Counted from the stretch's first letter, positions 1 to 8,919 are shown. The stretch is 64,000 bases of DNA from Nocardioides sp. zg-DK7169 (GCF_013155365.1 NZ_JABJRA010000007.1:1-64000); one strand, 5' to 3'. Notes: a model not told the origin generated them from the letters alone. A program made the numbers and translations.

Positions 1-95
1 AAGGCCCCCAGCAGAACACTGGGTTGATAGGCCGGAGGTGTACAGCAGCAATGCCTAGCCGACCGGTACTAATAGGCCGAGGGCTTGTCTTACAC
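1..95 (+). rRNA. 23S rRNA, 3' end (partial)
   Basis: The first ~95 bases read like the extreme 3' end of an actinobacterial 23S rRNA, including GGTACTAATAGGCCGAGGGC at positions 66-85. The rest of the gene lies upstream of the window. The exact 3' end is not resolvable by eye. A 5S rRNA follows about 160 bases later, as expected for a 16S-23S-5S operon. Confidence 0.9.
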
Positions 96-253
96 TCACT
101 TTGCTGAAACTATCAAGACGACCGCGCATGATCGCGTCCACGATCCAACACAACACCACATGCACGACATGTGAATAGTGGCTTGGCTCCCCAGACACCC
201 ACCCCCGAACCCTCACAGGTTTGTGGCTGGTGGTGATGGGTGGAGTCGATAGA

Positions 254-371
254 GTTACGGCGGCCATAGCGAAAGGGAAACACCCGGTCCCATCCCGAAC
301 CCGGAAGTTAAGCCTTTCAGCGCCGATGGTACTGCAACCGAGAGGTTGTGGGAGAGTAGGACGCCGCCGGA
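254..371 (+). rRNA. rrf: 5S rRNA
   Basis: About 118 bases with the standard actinobacterial 5S pattern. GTTACGGCGGCCATAGCG at the 5' end pairs with the GGACGCCGCCGGAC region at the 3' end. CCCGAACCCGGAAGTTAAG (loop B/C) and CGCCGATGGTACTG are both present. It is followed at once by a strong hairpin. The ends are set from the terminal helix and may be off by one or two bases. Confidence 0.95.
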
Positions 372-382
372 CAATCATTCAC

Positions 383-418
383 AGAAAGGGTCGCACCCGT
401 GAGGGTGCGACCCTTTCT
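383..418 (+). terminator. rRNA operon terminator hairpin
   Basis: A perfect 16-bp inverted repeat, AGAAAGGGTCGCACCC / GGGTGCGACCCTTTCT, with a 4-base loop (GTGA) starts 11 bases after the 5S rRNA. It ends in TTTCT, so it resembles a classical rrn terminator. Positions 419-620 up to the next gene hold nothing else I can identify. Confidence 0.9.
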
Positions 419-620
419 GCTATTTCGCGTGCAGGTGGCGCGACAGCTTCCGCGCGCAGCAGCTGGTCGTGCCGGACGCCGTTGTGGGGGGTCGCCGGCG
501 CCCGGCACCGAGCCATCCTAAGCACTCCTCTTGCCGCTGGGTAGTGGTCTGGACCGAGCGGGGACATGGTGCAGGCGGTCCGGGTCACCGGTGGATGTCC
601 CCCTACGAAGTGAGGTCCCC

Positions 621-1004
621 ATGTCCGTGCTGCGCCGTGTCACTGCTGCCTTCGGCTCCGCCGTCCTGATCACTGTGCCGCTGAGCATCGTCGGCGCCCC
701 CGCCGCGAGCGCGGCGGAGCGCGAGTTCCGCTGCTCCGGCGCGTCCGTCGACTTCGAGGTGGAGCGCGAGGGCGGACGATTCGAGGTCGACGTGAGCATC
801 GACGGCACCCGCAACAGCCGGTGGCGCGTCACGCTGCGCCAGGACGGCCGGGTCGTCAGCAACCGCGTCCACCGTGCCGACAACGACGGCGACGTGGACG
901 TGCGCCTGCGTCGGCCCAACACCCCCGGCGCCGACGTCTTCAAGCTCCGGGTCAAGAAGATCGGCGGCGCGCCCGCCTGCACCAGCAGGATCCGGCTGCG
1001 CTGA
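621..1004 (+). CDS. Small secreted protein of unknown function
   Basis: 127 aa. The N-terminus is a Sec signal peptide: positively charged MSVLRRV, a hydrophobic core to about residue 25, and an AASA cleavage region near residue 30. The mature part (~95 aa) is rich in Asp, Arg and Val, with alternating hydrophobic residues suggesting a beta-rich exported domain. Two Cys (in RCSG and ACTS) could form a disulfide. ATG 621 was chosen because it opens the signal peptide; GTGAGG lies just upstream. I do not recognise a family. It stands alone between the rRNA operon and the YcaQ-like gene. Confidence 0.75.
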   Translation: MSVLRRVTAAFGSAVLITVPLSIVGAPAASAAEREFRCSGASVDFEVEREGGRFEVDVSIDGTRNSRWRVTLRQDGRVVSNRVHRADNDGDVDVRLRRPNTPGADVFKLRVKKIGGAPACTSRIRLR

Positions 1005-1021
1005 CGCCCGATGATGTGGAC

Positions 1022-2131
1022 GTGCCAGCGACGCCCCACCTACTGAGCCGCACGGACGCGCGACGCATCGCGGTGCAGGCCCAGCTCCTCGCTCGCCCGC
1101 GCCCGGGCGGCCTGGGCGCGGTGGTGCGCGGGGTGTCGCTCGTCCAGCTCGAGCCGACCGCCGCGATCGCCCCGAGCGCGGACCTCGTGCTCTGGAGCCG
1201 GCTCGGCGCGGCGTACGACCCCACGCACCTGCGCGCCGCGCTCGACGAGCAGCGGCTGGTCGAGATCGGCGGCTTCGTGCGGCCGCTCGAGGACGTCGTC
1301 CTGCTGCAGGCGGAGATGGCGGTGTGGCCGGGGCCGGAGCCGCGGCGCGCGTGGCAGGTGGAGCTGGCGGAGTGGCTGGGTGCGAACGACGCCTCCCGTC
1401 GCGAGGTGCTGGCGCTGCTGCGCTCCGACGGTCCGCTGCCCGCGAGCGAGCTGCCCGACACCTGTGCGCGGCCGTGGCGCTCGAGCGGGTGGAACGACTC
1501 GCGCAACCTGCGGATGCTCCTGGAGGTGCTGGTGCGCCGAGGCGAGGTCGCCGTCGCCGGGTACGAGGGGCGGGAGCGCCTGTGGGACCTCGCCGAACGG
1601 GTCTACCCCGAGGTCCCTGTGCCGCCACTGGCCGAGGCGCGTCGCGAGCGGGCCGTGCGCCGGCTGGCCTCCCTCGGCATCGCGAGGCCGGGCGGGCCGC
1701 AGGACCCCGGCGAGCCGATCGACCTGCGCGACGTGGGGGAGCCGGCCGTCGTCGAAGGGCTGCGCGGATCCTGGCGGGTGGACCCGTCATGGATCGGCCG
1801 GCCGTTCGCGGGGCGTACGGCGCTGCTCTCGCCCTTCGACCGGTTGATCAAGGACCGCCGCCGCCTCAGCGAGGTCTTCGACTTCGACTACCTGCTGGAG
1901 ATGTACAAGCCGGCCGCCCAGCGCCGCTGGGGCTACTACGCGCTGCCCGTGCTCCACGGCGACCGGCTGGTCGGCAAGCTCGACGCGCAGGCCGACCGGG
2001 ACACCGGGGTGCTGCGGGTGCAGGCGCTCCACCGCGACGTGCCGTTCACCGCCACCATGGACGCCGCCGTCGAGGCGGAGGTCGCTGCCCTGGCCGGCTG
2101 GCTCGGCCTCGAGGTCGAGGGCCCGGGATGA
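1022..2131 (+). CDS. YcaQ/AlkX-family winged-helix DNA glycosylase-like protein (HTH_42)
   Basis: 369 aa from GTG 1022 (GTG 1016 is equally possible). The order of elements is that of the YcaQ/AlkZ family: an N-terminal segment with ...SLVQLEPTAAI...DLVLWSRLG (residues 39-63), central winged-helix repeats, then LSPFDRLIKDRRR...FDFDYLLEMYKPAAQRRWGYYALPVL towards the C-terminus. Family members unhook DNA interstrand crosslinks or excise alkylated bases through a Q-hydrophobic-D or Q-hydrophobic-Q motif. Here that position reads Q42-L43-E44, so activity is uncertain. The fold assignment is firm; the repair role is inferred. It starts 11-17 bases after the secreted-protein gene. Confidence 0.82.
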   Translation: MPATPHLLSRTDARRIAVQAQLLARPRPGGLGAVVRGVSLVQLEPTAAIAPSADLVLWSRLGAAYDPTHLRAALDEQRLVEIGGFVRPLEDVVLLQAEMAVWPGPEPRRAWQVELAEWLGANDASRREVLALLRSDGPLPASELPDTCARPWRSSGWNDSRNLRMLLEVLVRRGEVAVAGYEGRERLWDLAERVYPEVPVPPLAEARRERAVRRLASLGIARPGGPQDPGEPIDLRDVGEPAVVEGLRGSWRVDPSWIGRPFAGRTALLSPFDRLIKDRRRLSEVFDFDYLLEMYKPAAQRRWGYYALPVLHGDRLVGKLDAQADRDTGVLRVQALHRDVPFTATMDAAVEAEVAALAGWLGLEVEGPG

Positions 2132-2169
2132 CCTGCACCGGGTCCCGCGCGAGCGATAGGTTGCCACCC

Positions 2170-2940
2170 GTGTCCGAGACCGTGAGCCCGCCCGGAGTCG
2201 TCGCCCTCAACCACGTCGGGGTGAGCGTCGCCGACCTGCCCCGGGCACGCGCCTTCTGGGCCGACGGCCTCGGCGCCGCCGACCACGGTGCCTTCGGCTG
2301 GCCGGCCGGCACGGCGCCCGCCGACGAGTCGCTCGCGACCGAGGGCACCGCCGCCGAGGTGGTGCTGCTGCGCACCGACGCGGCGTTCCTGGAGCTCTTC
2401 GCCTTCTCCGCACCGGCATCCGCGCCCCGCCCGGGAGGCACCCCGGGGGTGAGCGCCCTGCGCTGGGCGGTCCCGGACGTCGCGGCCACCCGCGAGCGCC
2501 TCCGCTCGCTCGGGGCCGGCACCGTGCCCGCCGACGAGACGCTCCCGGTCCGATGCCCGGACGGCACCGAGGTCACGCTGTGCGCGGCGGGGGACGGCCC
2601 GACCGGCCTCGTGGGCGCCACCGTCGCGGTGGCCGACCCGGAGCGCCACCCGCTCCCGCCGGTCCCCGGGCCGGTGCGTGTCGACCTCGTGGACGGCGCG
2701 GACGCCCCGCCCGCACGCCCGGTGGACCACGGCGTCAACCACGTGTGCCTCGACGTCACCGGGATCGCGGACCTGCGCGCCGGGCTCGAGGGGGTGCGCT
2801 GGCATCACGACGTGTCCGAGTCCAGCGGCGGCATCGCGGCGGTCTGCTACGGCACGACCGACGACGGGCTGCTCGTCGAGCTGCTCGAGAGCCGCTCGCC
2901 CGAGGCGTTCTTCGCCCGCTGCAAGCTGGTGCACCCGTGA
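2170..2940 (+). CDS. VOC-superfamily (glyoxalase/bleomycin-resistance fold) protein
   Basis: 256 aa. The N-terminal half opens with the VOC motif LNHVGVSVADLPRARAFWADGLG, and a second module starts at VNHVCLDVTGIADLRAGL around residue 190, so there are two beta-alpha-beta-beta-beta units. The possible metal ligands H (NHVG), E (LELF), H (NHVC) and E (VELLE) are all present, which suggests a metal-dependent lyase, isomerase or dioxygenase. The substrate is unknown. GTG 2170 follows TAGGTT (2157-2162) by 7 bases with no Shine-Dalgarno, so a leaderless mRNA is likely. Its stop overlaps the next start (GTGA). Confidence 0.8.
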   Translation: MSETVSPPGVVALNHVGVSVADLPRARAFWADGLGAADHGAFGWPAGTAPADESLATEGTAAEVVLLRTDAAFLELFAFSAPASAPRPGGTPGVSALRWAVPDVAATRERLRSLGAGTVPADETLPVRCPDGTEVTLCAAGDGPTGLVGATVAVADPERHPLPPVPGPVRVDLVDGADAPPARPVDHGVNHVCLDVTGIADLRAGLEGVRWHHDVSESSGGIAAVCYGTTDDGLLVELLESRSPEAFFARCKLVHP

Positions 2941-3542
2941 GCGCGCTGGACGCCGGGCGGGTGCTGGTGGTCGCCGCCACCCCCGAGGAGGCGGGCCACC
3001 TGCCCGCGGGGACGCCGCTGGTGGTGACCGGGATGGGCAAGACGCTGGCGGGTGTCGCCACCGCGCGGGCGCTGTACGAGCGCGCAGGCCAGGTCGACCT
3101 GGTGGTCAACCTGGGCACCGCGGGCGCGCTGCGCCCCGGGCTGGTCGGCCTGCACCGACCCCGCCGGGTCCTCAACCACGACCTCGCCGCCGGGGCGATC
3201 CGCTCCCTCGGCCACGACCCGTTCGACGAGCTCGAGCTCGCCCATGGCGATGAGACCGTGCTGGCGACGGGGGACGCGTTCGTCAGCGACCCGGTCGTCC
3301 GCGACCGGCTCGCGCAGCGCGCCCACCTCGTCGACATGGAGGGGTACGCCGTGGCGTGGGCGTGCCGCGAGGCCGGCCTGCCGCTCCTCCTGGTCAAGCA
3401 CGTCTCCGACAGCGCGGACGCCTCGGCGCACGACTGGCCGAGCGTCGTCGACGCCAGCGCGCGGGTGCTCGCCGAGGCGCTGGCCGAGCTCCTCGAGTCC
3501 GGGCCGGACGGGCCGGACGGGCCGGACGCTCAGACCGGCTGA
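2937..3542 (+). CDS. Purine/MTA nucleosidase-like protein (PNP/UDP phosphorylase superfamily)
   Basis: 201 aa. VLVVAATPEEAGHLP at the start, VTGMGKTLAGVATARAL, VVNLGTAGALRPGL and VDMEGYAVAWACREAGLPLLLVKHVSDSAD are the hallmarks of the nucleoside phosphorylase/MTA-SAH nucleosidase fold. The MEGYA glutamate binds the ribose, and the Asp in VSDSAD is the usual catalytic acid. It likely cleaves a nucleoside N-glycosidic bond. It overlaps the VOC gene by 4 bases (GTGA), so the two are probably translationally coupled. The C-terminus carries three GPD repeats from a 9-bp tandem repeat, and its end overlaps the convergent MFS gene by 13 bases. Confidence 0.82.
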   Translation: MSALDAGRVLVVAATPEEAGHLPAGTPLVVTGMGKTLAGVATARALYERAGQVDLVVNLGTAGALRPGLVGLHRPRRVLNHDLAAGAIRSLGHDPFDELELAHGDETVLATGDAFVSDPVVRDRLAQRAHLVDMEGYAVAWACREAGLPLLLVKHVSDSADASAHDWPSVVDASARVLAEALAELLESGPDGPDGPDAQTG

Positions 3543-4903
3543 CCGGTCCGCTCGCCCGGCTCGCCGTCGAGGTCGTCGTACGGCGTGTCCGTGCCGCCGT
3601 CGGCCGGCCCGCCCATGCCCGGCTGCGCGACCACGGAGGCCGCCGCGGCACTGCTGACCGCGGCCTCGGCGGTGGCGTCCGAGGCACGCGAGGCGGCGTC
3701 CAGCGCGCGGCGCACGGGGCGCTGGCCCAGCAGCGCGAGGAGCACCGCGCCCACCGTGGCAGCGACGGTGACGACGAAGGCGGCGCCGTACCCCTCGGCG
3801 TCGGCCGCCCGGCCGGCGGCGCCGGAGCCGAGGGCGTAGCCCACGCCGGTGGCCCCGCCGAGCAGCGTCATCGCCATGCCGACGCGCGACATCGGCACCA
3901 GCCGCTCGCCCAGGGTGAAGACGCTGATCATGTACGGCGCGACGGCGAAGCCGAGCAGCAGCACGACCGCGATCAGCGCACCGATCGAGTCGACGCCGAG
4001 CAGCGGGGTGGAGAGCACCACGAGGGCCGCGGCGAAGGCGAGCACGCGCCGCTCGAGGCCGAACCGCTCGGGCAGCGCCACGGTGGCCAGTCCGGCCAGC
4101 ACGCTGCCGACGCCGAGGAGCGCGTGCACGAGCCCGGCGACCTCCGGGTGCCCGGCCTGGTCGGCGAGCGCGGTGGTGCCGGTCTGCACGGAGCCGAACA
4201 GCATGCCGACGAAGAGCTGGGCGAGGAGCAGGCCGCCGAGCAGCGGGGTGAACAGCCGTCCACCGACCTCCGCGGCACCCTGCACGGCGCGGCCGGTGAG
4301 GCGCGCGGTCGGGTGGATCGCGAAGGCGCTGCCGAAGACGAGCAGCAGCACGGAGGCACTGACGAGCGCGCCGCCCGGGGAGGCCAGGGCGACCAGCCCG
4401 CCGACGAGCGCCGGGCCGAGGACGAACGCCGCCTCGTCCGCGGCACCCTCGTAGGAGAACGCCGCCGACATCAGCCGGCCCTGGCCGGAACCGGCCTCCT
4501 GGGTGATCGGGCGCCAGCGCACCCGGGCGAGCGGGCCGACCTGCGGCATGAAGAAGCCGGCGAGGGCCGCGCTGGCGATCAGCACGCCGTCGGCGGCCCC
4601 GGCGTCGGTAAGGGCGACCAGCGCCCCCAGGCCGGCGGCGCCGAGGACGGACTGGACGAGGACGACCGGGCGCTGGCCGATGCGGTCCGCGAGACCGCCC
4701 GCGAGCGGGGAGCCGATCGCGTTGGCGACCGCGAGGCCGCCGGCGGCGGCGCCGCCGGTGCCGTAGGAGCCGGTGCTCGTGGCGACCAGGAGCAGGGTGC
4801 CGATCTGGCTCATGCTCATCGGCAGCCGCCCGAGGAAGGCGACGACGACGTAGAACCAGCCGGTCAGGCCGAAGAGACGACGGTAGGTGGCGAGGGGGGA
4901 CAC
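3530..4903 (-). CDS. MFS transporter
   Basis: 457 aa, about 12 hydrophobic segments, with the MFS loop motif GGLADRIGQRPVV between TM2 and TM3. The last ~60 residues are hydrophilic, Ala/Ser-rich and then acidic, with no predicted membrane segment. The GTG start at 4903 is preceded on this strand by GAAGGAAG at proper distance. It is a drug- or metabolite-exporter type with substrate unknown. It is divergent from the M15 peptidase gene across 142 bases, and convergent with the nucleosidase gene, whose stop it overlaps. Confidence 0.88.
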   Translation of the reverse strand: MSPLATYRRLFGLTGWFYVVVAFLGRLPMSMSQIGTLLLVATSTGSYGTGGAAAGGLAVANAIGSPLAGGLADRIGQRPVVLVQSVLGAAGLGALVALTDAGAADGVLIASAALAGFFMPQVGPLARVRWRPITQEAGSGQGRLMSAAFSYEGAADEAAFVLGPALVGGLVALASPGGALVSASVLLLVFGSAFAIHPTARLTGRAVQGAAEVGGRLFTPLLGGLLLAQLFVGMLFGSVQTGTTALADQAGHPEVAGLVHALLGVGSVLAGLATVALPERFGLERRVLAFAAALVVLSTPLLGVDSIGALIAVVLLLGFAVAPYMISVFTLGERLVPMSRVGMAMTLLGGATGVGYALGSGAAGRAADAEGYGAAFVVTVAATVGAVLLALLGQRPVRRALDAASRASDATAEAAVSSAAAASVVAQPGMGGPADGGTDTPYDDLDGEPGERTGQPV

Positions 4904-5045
4904 GTGGGGAGACTTCCTTCGGGCGCGTTCACGAGCGCGCCGAACCCACCACCAAGACGCGCGGAACCCTTAACCGAGCCCCTAGCATATCGAGCGACCG
5001 GTGGGCTGCGCATTTCTCGGCGCCGCCCACGGCAGACTGGGGCGC

Positions 5046-6458
5046 ATGCCTCTCGGGTCCCGCATGCTCTCGTCCCTGCTCGCCACGACCGGCGTCCTGA
5101 CGGGGGTGGTGGTCAGCGCCCCGGACGCCCGCGCGCTCGATCCGGCGCCGGTCACCCTCGCCCTGGAGGCGCCGCGCGCGGTCGCCGGCGAGGTCAGCGA
5201 CGTCTCGCTCTCGCTCGGCACCGACACCGGGCCGGTGCTCGCCGCGAGCGTGCGGGTCGAACGCCGCGTCGGGGGCGAGTGGAGCCCGCTGACGACCGTG
5301 GTGACCGACGACACCGGCCACGCGGTGGTGCCGCTGCGGCTGCGCAAGGTCGCGGCCGACAACGTCGTGCGTGCCAGCTGGTCGGGCGACGAGACCTACG
5401 GGCCCGCGCGCGCCACCCTCACCGTGCGGCTGCGCAGGCTCACCAGCCGCCTGGTGGTGCGCGCGCCGGCCCGCGTCGTCGACGAGCAGCAGGTCCGTGT
5501 CGAGGTGCGCTGGCGCGCCGGCGGCCGGCCGGTCGCCGGCCGGGTGCAGGTGCTGCGCCGCGACGCCGGCGGCCCCTGGCGCGCGGTGCGCTGGGTGCGC
5601 ACCGGGGGCAAGGGCGCGGCGAGCCTCGTCGTACGACCGCGGGTGGACACGGCCTGGAGGGCCAAGGCGCCCGCCGTCGACTGGGCCACCCGCGCCACCA
5701 GCAAGGTGCGCCGCATCGACAACGTGCCGCCCGGCACACCGGTGTCCCTCCCGGCCGCGGCACCGAAGCCGCGGGTCTCCCTGCCGCGCCAGCAGCGGGC
5801 GATCGGCACCGGGCCGAACCCGGTGGTCACGACCATCCCGGACGGGGTCTGGCGCACCATGACCGGACGCAGCTGGCACGCCGGCTGCCCCGTGGGTCGC
5901 GGCGGTCTGCGGCTGCTGCGGATCAACTACTGGGGCTACGACGGCTACCGCTACCGCGGCGAGCTGGTCGCGAACGCGGACTCCGTGGGCCGGATGTCGG
6001 CCGCGCTCGCCTCCATGTACCGCCGTGAGCTGCCGCTGCGCTCGATGTACCGCGTGGACCGGTTCGGCTGGTCCAAGCGGCTCAACGGCGCCGACGACTA
6101 CGCCTCGATGGCGGCCGGCAACACCTCGGCGTTCAACTGTCGCCACGTGGTCGGGCGCCCCGGCGTCCGTTCGCCGCACTCCTACGGCCGCTCGCTGGAC
6201 GTGAACCCGTGGGAGAACCCCTACCGCGCCTCGCACGGCTGGACCCCGAACTCCTGGTGGGTCGGGCGCAGCCACCCCCGCGTCGCCTGGCGCTCGAGCG
6301 GGCACCAGGTGGTCCGGCTGATGGCCTCGCACGGCCTGCGGTGGACCTACGGCACCAGCGACGCCCACCACTTCGATGCCACGCCCGGCGGCGCCGCGGG
6401 GCGCCTGCTCACCCCGGCCGAGCTGCACCCCCAGTGCGACGGGTTCGTGTGCAAGTGA
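5046..6458 (+). CDS. Secreted M15-family (D-Ala-D-Ala carboxypeptidase-like) peptidase
   Basis: 470 aa. A signal peptide (MPLGSRMLSSLLATTGVLTG..., cleavage after DARA) is followed by about 230 residues of two Ig/PKD-like beta domains, then the catalytic domain. The M15 zinc motif is visible as SPHSYGRSLDVN (H378, D385) with the third ligand region SDAHHFD (H441/H442). It probably trims peptidoglycan stem peptides outside the cell; the beta domains may bind the wall. ATG 5046 was chosen because it starts the signal peptide. The next gene starts inside its stop codon (GTGA). Confidence 0.85.
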   Translation: MPLGSRMLSSLLATTGVLTGVVVSAPDARALDPAPVTLALEAPRAVAGEVSDVSLSLGTDTGPVLAASVRVERRVGGEWSPLTTVVTDDTGHAVVPLRLRKVAADNVVRASWSGDETYGPARATLTVRLRRLTSRLVVRAPARVVDEQQVRVEVRWRAGGRPVAGRVQVLRRDAGGPWRAVRWVRTGGKGAASLVVRPRVDTAWRAKAPAVDWATRATSKVRRIDNVPPGTPVSLPAAAPKPRVSLPRQQRAIGTGPNPVVTTIPDGVWRTMTGRSWHAGCPVGRGGLRLLRINYWGYDGYRYRGELVANADSVGRMSAALASMYRRELPLRSMYRVDRFGWSKRLNGADDYASMAAGNTSAFNCRHVVGRPGVRSPHSYGRSLDVNPWENPYRASHGWTPNSWWVGRSHPRVAWRSSGHQVVRLMASHGLRWTYGTSDAHHFDATPGGAAGRLLTPAELHPQCDGFVCK

Positions 6459-6892
6459 GCAGCGACTGCGCGTTCTGCGCGATCGTCGCCGGCGAGGCCG
6501 CCGCCGACGTGGTGCTGGAGACCGACGACCTGGTGGCGTTCCTCGACCGACGCCCGGTCTTCAAGGGCCACGTGCTGCTCGTGCCCCGCACGCACGTCGA
6601 GACGCTGCCGGAGCTGCCGGCCCGGCTGCGCGACCCGTTCCTCGAGGCCGGGCAGCGGCTCGCGACCGCCGTGGTCACCGGGCTCGGTGCCCAGGGCAGC
6701 TTCGTGGCGATCAACAACACCGTGAGCCAGTCGGTGCCGCACCTGCACCTGCACGTGGTGCCGCGCACCAAGGGCGACGGGCTGCGCGGGTTCTTCTGGC
6801 CGCGCACCCGGTACGCCGACGCCGAGGAGCCCGCGTCGTATGCCGCCCGCCTGCGCGCGGCGCTGGAGGACGCCGGGGGCGGCGCCGCCTAG
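6455..6892 (+). CDS. HIT-family nucleotide hydrolase/transferase
   Basis: 145 aa. CAFCAIVAGE near the N-terminus is the partial zinc/CxxC element common in HIT proteins. GHVLLVPRTHVETL follows, and the signature HLHLHV (H96, H98, H100) supplies the catalytic histidine for nucleotidyl-enzyme formation. The likely activity is hydrolysis of nucleoside phosphoramidates or diadenosine polyphosphates. The GTG start lies within the stop of the M15 gene (GTGA), so translation is coupled, although no functional link is obvious. Confidence 0.9.
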   Translation: MSSDCAFCAIVAGEAAADVVLETDDLVAFLDRRPVFKGHVLLVPRTHVETLPELPARLRDPFLEAGQRLATAVVTGLGAQGSFVAINNTVSQSVPHLHLHVVPRTKGDGLRGFFWPRTRYADAEEPASYAARLRAALEDAGGGAA

Positions 6893-6935
6893 AGTGACCG
6901 CGGTCACCAGCACACGCCACGACGGAGGAGTCAGC

Positions 6936-7703
6936 ATGGGTCGTTTCGAGGGTCGCGTCGCCGTCATCACCGGGGCCGCCCGCGGCATCGGATTCGCCAC
7001 CGCGACGCGCTTCGCCGAGGAGGGCGCCTCGGTCGCGGTCATCGACCTCGACGAGGAGGCGGCCGCCGCCGCGGCCGCCCGCCTGGCGCCCGTCGACGGC
7101 GCGAGCGCGATCGGCGTCGGCGCCGACGTCAGCGACGCCGGTTCGGTCGCCGCGGCACTCGCCCGGGTCGTCGGCGAGCTCGGCGGCCTCCACGTGCTGG
7201 TCAACAACGCCGGCATCACCCGCGACAACCTGCTGTTCAAGATGAGCGAGGACGACTGGGACCTGGTCCTGGGCGTCCACCTCAAGGGCGCGTTCCTGAT
7301 GAGCAAGGCGGCCCAGGAGCACTTCGTCGCCCAGCGCTACGGCAAGATCCTCAACCTCTCCAGCACCTCCGCGCTCGGCAACCGGGGCCAGGCCAACTAC
7401 TCCGCCGCCAAGATGGGCGTGCAGGGGTTCACCCGCACCCTCGGCATCGAGCTCGGCCCGTTCGGGATCAACGTCAACGCGATCGCGCCGGGCTTCATCG
7501 CCACCGAGATGACCGACGCGACCGCGGCACGCCTGGGCATCGAGCTCGAGGAGTTCCGCCGCCTCAACGCCGAGGCCAACCCGGTGCGCCGGGTCGGGCG
7601 GCCCGAGGACATCGCGGCCGCCGCGGCGTTCCTGTGCAGCGACGAGGCGTCCTACATCACCGGCCAGACGCTGTACGTCGACGGCGGGGCCACCCTCGGC
7701 TGA
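6936..7703 (+). CDS. fabG: FabG-like short-chain dehydrogenase/reductase
   Basis: 255 aa, standard SDR length. It has the cofactor motif TGAARGIG (residues 12-19), NNAG, the catalytic Ser in LSSTSALGNRGQ, and YSAAK (Tyr/Lys). The C-terminal IAPGFIATEMT and GQTLYVDGG are typical of 3-oxoacyl-ACP/CoA reductases. It likely uses NADPH to reduce 3-oxoacyl thioesters or a related ketone. A strong RBS, GGAGGAG, lies 7 bases before ATG 6936. It is monocistronic by spacing: 183 bases follow before the lipoprotein gene, with a possible promoter TTCGGT (7732) / TATTCT (7755) for that gene. Confidence 0.9.
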   Translation: MGRFEGRVAVITGAARGIGFATATRFAEEGASVAVIDLDEEAAAAAAARLAPVDGASAIGVGADVSDAGSVAAALARVVGELGGLHVLVNNAGITRDNLLFKMSEDDWDLVLGVHLKGAFLMSKAAQEHFVAQRYGKILNLSSTSALGNRGQANYSAAKMGVQGFTRTLGIELGPFGINVNAIAPGFIATEMTDATAARLGIELEEFRRLNAEANPVRRVGRPEDIAAAAAFLCSDEASYITGQTLYVDGGATLG

Positions 7704-7886
7704 GGAGGGGTCGAGGCGCGGATCACACTGCTTCGGTGCGGGGAGGCGACCGGGTATTCTGGCCTTCGGGCGCGCCTACCCTGCTGCGGCGGTGTCGCCC
7801 GCCAGACTGGGTGAGGCGACGCCGACCGCTCGCCGCACCCGACGGGTGCCCCCTTCCCCGACGTCGACCTCGAACGGAGCCTTCCC

Positions 7887-8888
7887 GTGCGCCGTGCCCG
7901 CCTCCTGGCTGCCACCGTCCTCGCCTCCAGCCTCGCGCTGACCGCCTGCGGCGGCGACGAGCCCGCCGACTCCGGAACCGACGAGCCGAAGGCCGCCGAG
8001 AGCAGCGTGGAGGCGACCTGGCCGCTCACCGGCCTCCCGGTCGGTGACGGCGAGGACGCCAGCCAGGACCACCCGGTGATGGTCGTCAAGATCGACAACA
8101 GCTCCGCCAGCAGCCCCCAGCTCGGCCTCGGCAAGGCCGACCTGGTCGTCGAGGAGCTGGTCGAGGGCGGGATGACCCGCCTGGCCGCCTTCTTCTACTC
8201 CGAGCTGCCGGACAAGACCGGGCCGGTGCGCTCCATGCGGGCCAGCGACATCGGCATCGTCGCCCCGAGCGAGGGCGTGATGGTCACCAGCGGCGCGGCC
8301 CCGGTCACCATCGAGCGGATCAACGACGCCGGCATCAAGTTCTTCAACGAGGGCAGCCCCGGCATCAGCCGCGACAACGCCCGCTCCGCGCCGTACAACC
8401 TCTTCGCGGACCTCGGCGTCATCGCCGAGGAGGCCGCCGGGGGCGACGAGCGCCCGGACGACTACCTGGAGTGGGGCAGCTCGGACGACCTGCCCAAGGG
8501 CCAGCCGGCCAGCACGGTCTCGGCCAGCTTCTCCGGCGGGCACACGACGAGCTGGCGCTTCGACAAGGGCGCCTACGTCAACGAGAACTCCTACGCCGCC
8601 GACGGCGAGGAGTTCCGCGCCGACACCGTGCTGGTGCTGCGGGTGAAGGTCGGCGACGCCGGCTACCTCGACCCGGCGAACAACCCGGTGCCCGAGACCA
8701 AGCTCGACGGCAGCGGCGAGGCCCTGCTGTTCCACAAGGGCCGCCTGGTCCGCGGCACCTGGACCAAGGACGGGCTGGACGCTCCGATCGAGCTCTCCAC
8801 CAAGGCCGGCGACCTCACCGTCCCGGCCGGCCACACCTGGATCGAGCTGGTCCCGCAGGACGGCGGGGACGTCACGTTCGGGAAGTGA
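7887..8888 (+). CDS. DUF3048-domain lipoprotein
   Basis: 333 aa. A lipoprotein signal (MRRARLLAATVLASSLALTAC, lipobox LTAC, lipid-bearing Cys at residue 21) leads into an acidic linker and a DUF3048 domain. Landmarks are WPLTGLPV, VMVVKIDNSSASSPQLGLGKADLVVEELVEGGMTRL, and TGPVRSMRASDI, followed by a C-terminal beta domain. YerB-type homologues are surface lipoproteins of unknown activity. GTG 7887 begins the signal peptide, with CGGAGC upstream. It is convergent with a TetR gene across a shared hairpin. Confidence 0.87.
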   Translation: MRRARLLAATVLASSLALTACGGDEPADSGTDEPKAAESSVEATWPLTGLPVGDGEDASQDHPVMVVKIDNSSASSPQLGLGKADLVVEELVEGGMTRLAAFFYSELPDKTGPVRSMRASDIGIVAPSEGVMVTSGAAPVTIERINDAGIKFFNEGSPGISRDNARSAPYNLFADLGVIAEEAAGGDERPDDYLEWGSSDDLPKGQPASTVSASFSGGHTTSWRFDKGAYVNENSYAADGEEFRADTVLVLRVKVGDAGYLDPANNPVPETKLDGSGEALLFHKGRLVRGTWTKDGLDAPIELSTKAGDLTVPAGHTWIELVPQDGGDVTFGK

Positions 8889-8894
8889 CGCCCG

Positions 8895-8919
8895 GCGCCC
8901 CGGCCACGCGCCGGGGCGC
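8895..8919. terminator. Bidirectional terminator hairpin
   Basis: GCGCCCCGG / CCGGGGCGC form a 9-bp stem with a 7-base loop. It fills the 31-base gap between the convergent DUF3048 (+) and TetR (-) genes. No T-run is present, as usual in this GC-rich genome. Confidence 0.6.

Noticed and set aside
3501..3527. Three 9-bp repeats at the end of the nucleosidase gene
   Set aside because: They encode a short GPDGPDGPD tail and look like replication slippage. There is no sign of a functional repeat.
3356..6028. Very long + strand open frame (890 codons) across the MFS gene and into the M15 gene
   Set aside because: It is Arg/Gly/Ala-rich, antisense to a clear MFS transporter and out of frame with the M15 peptidase, as expected for spurious frames in high-GC DNA.
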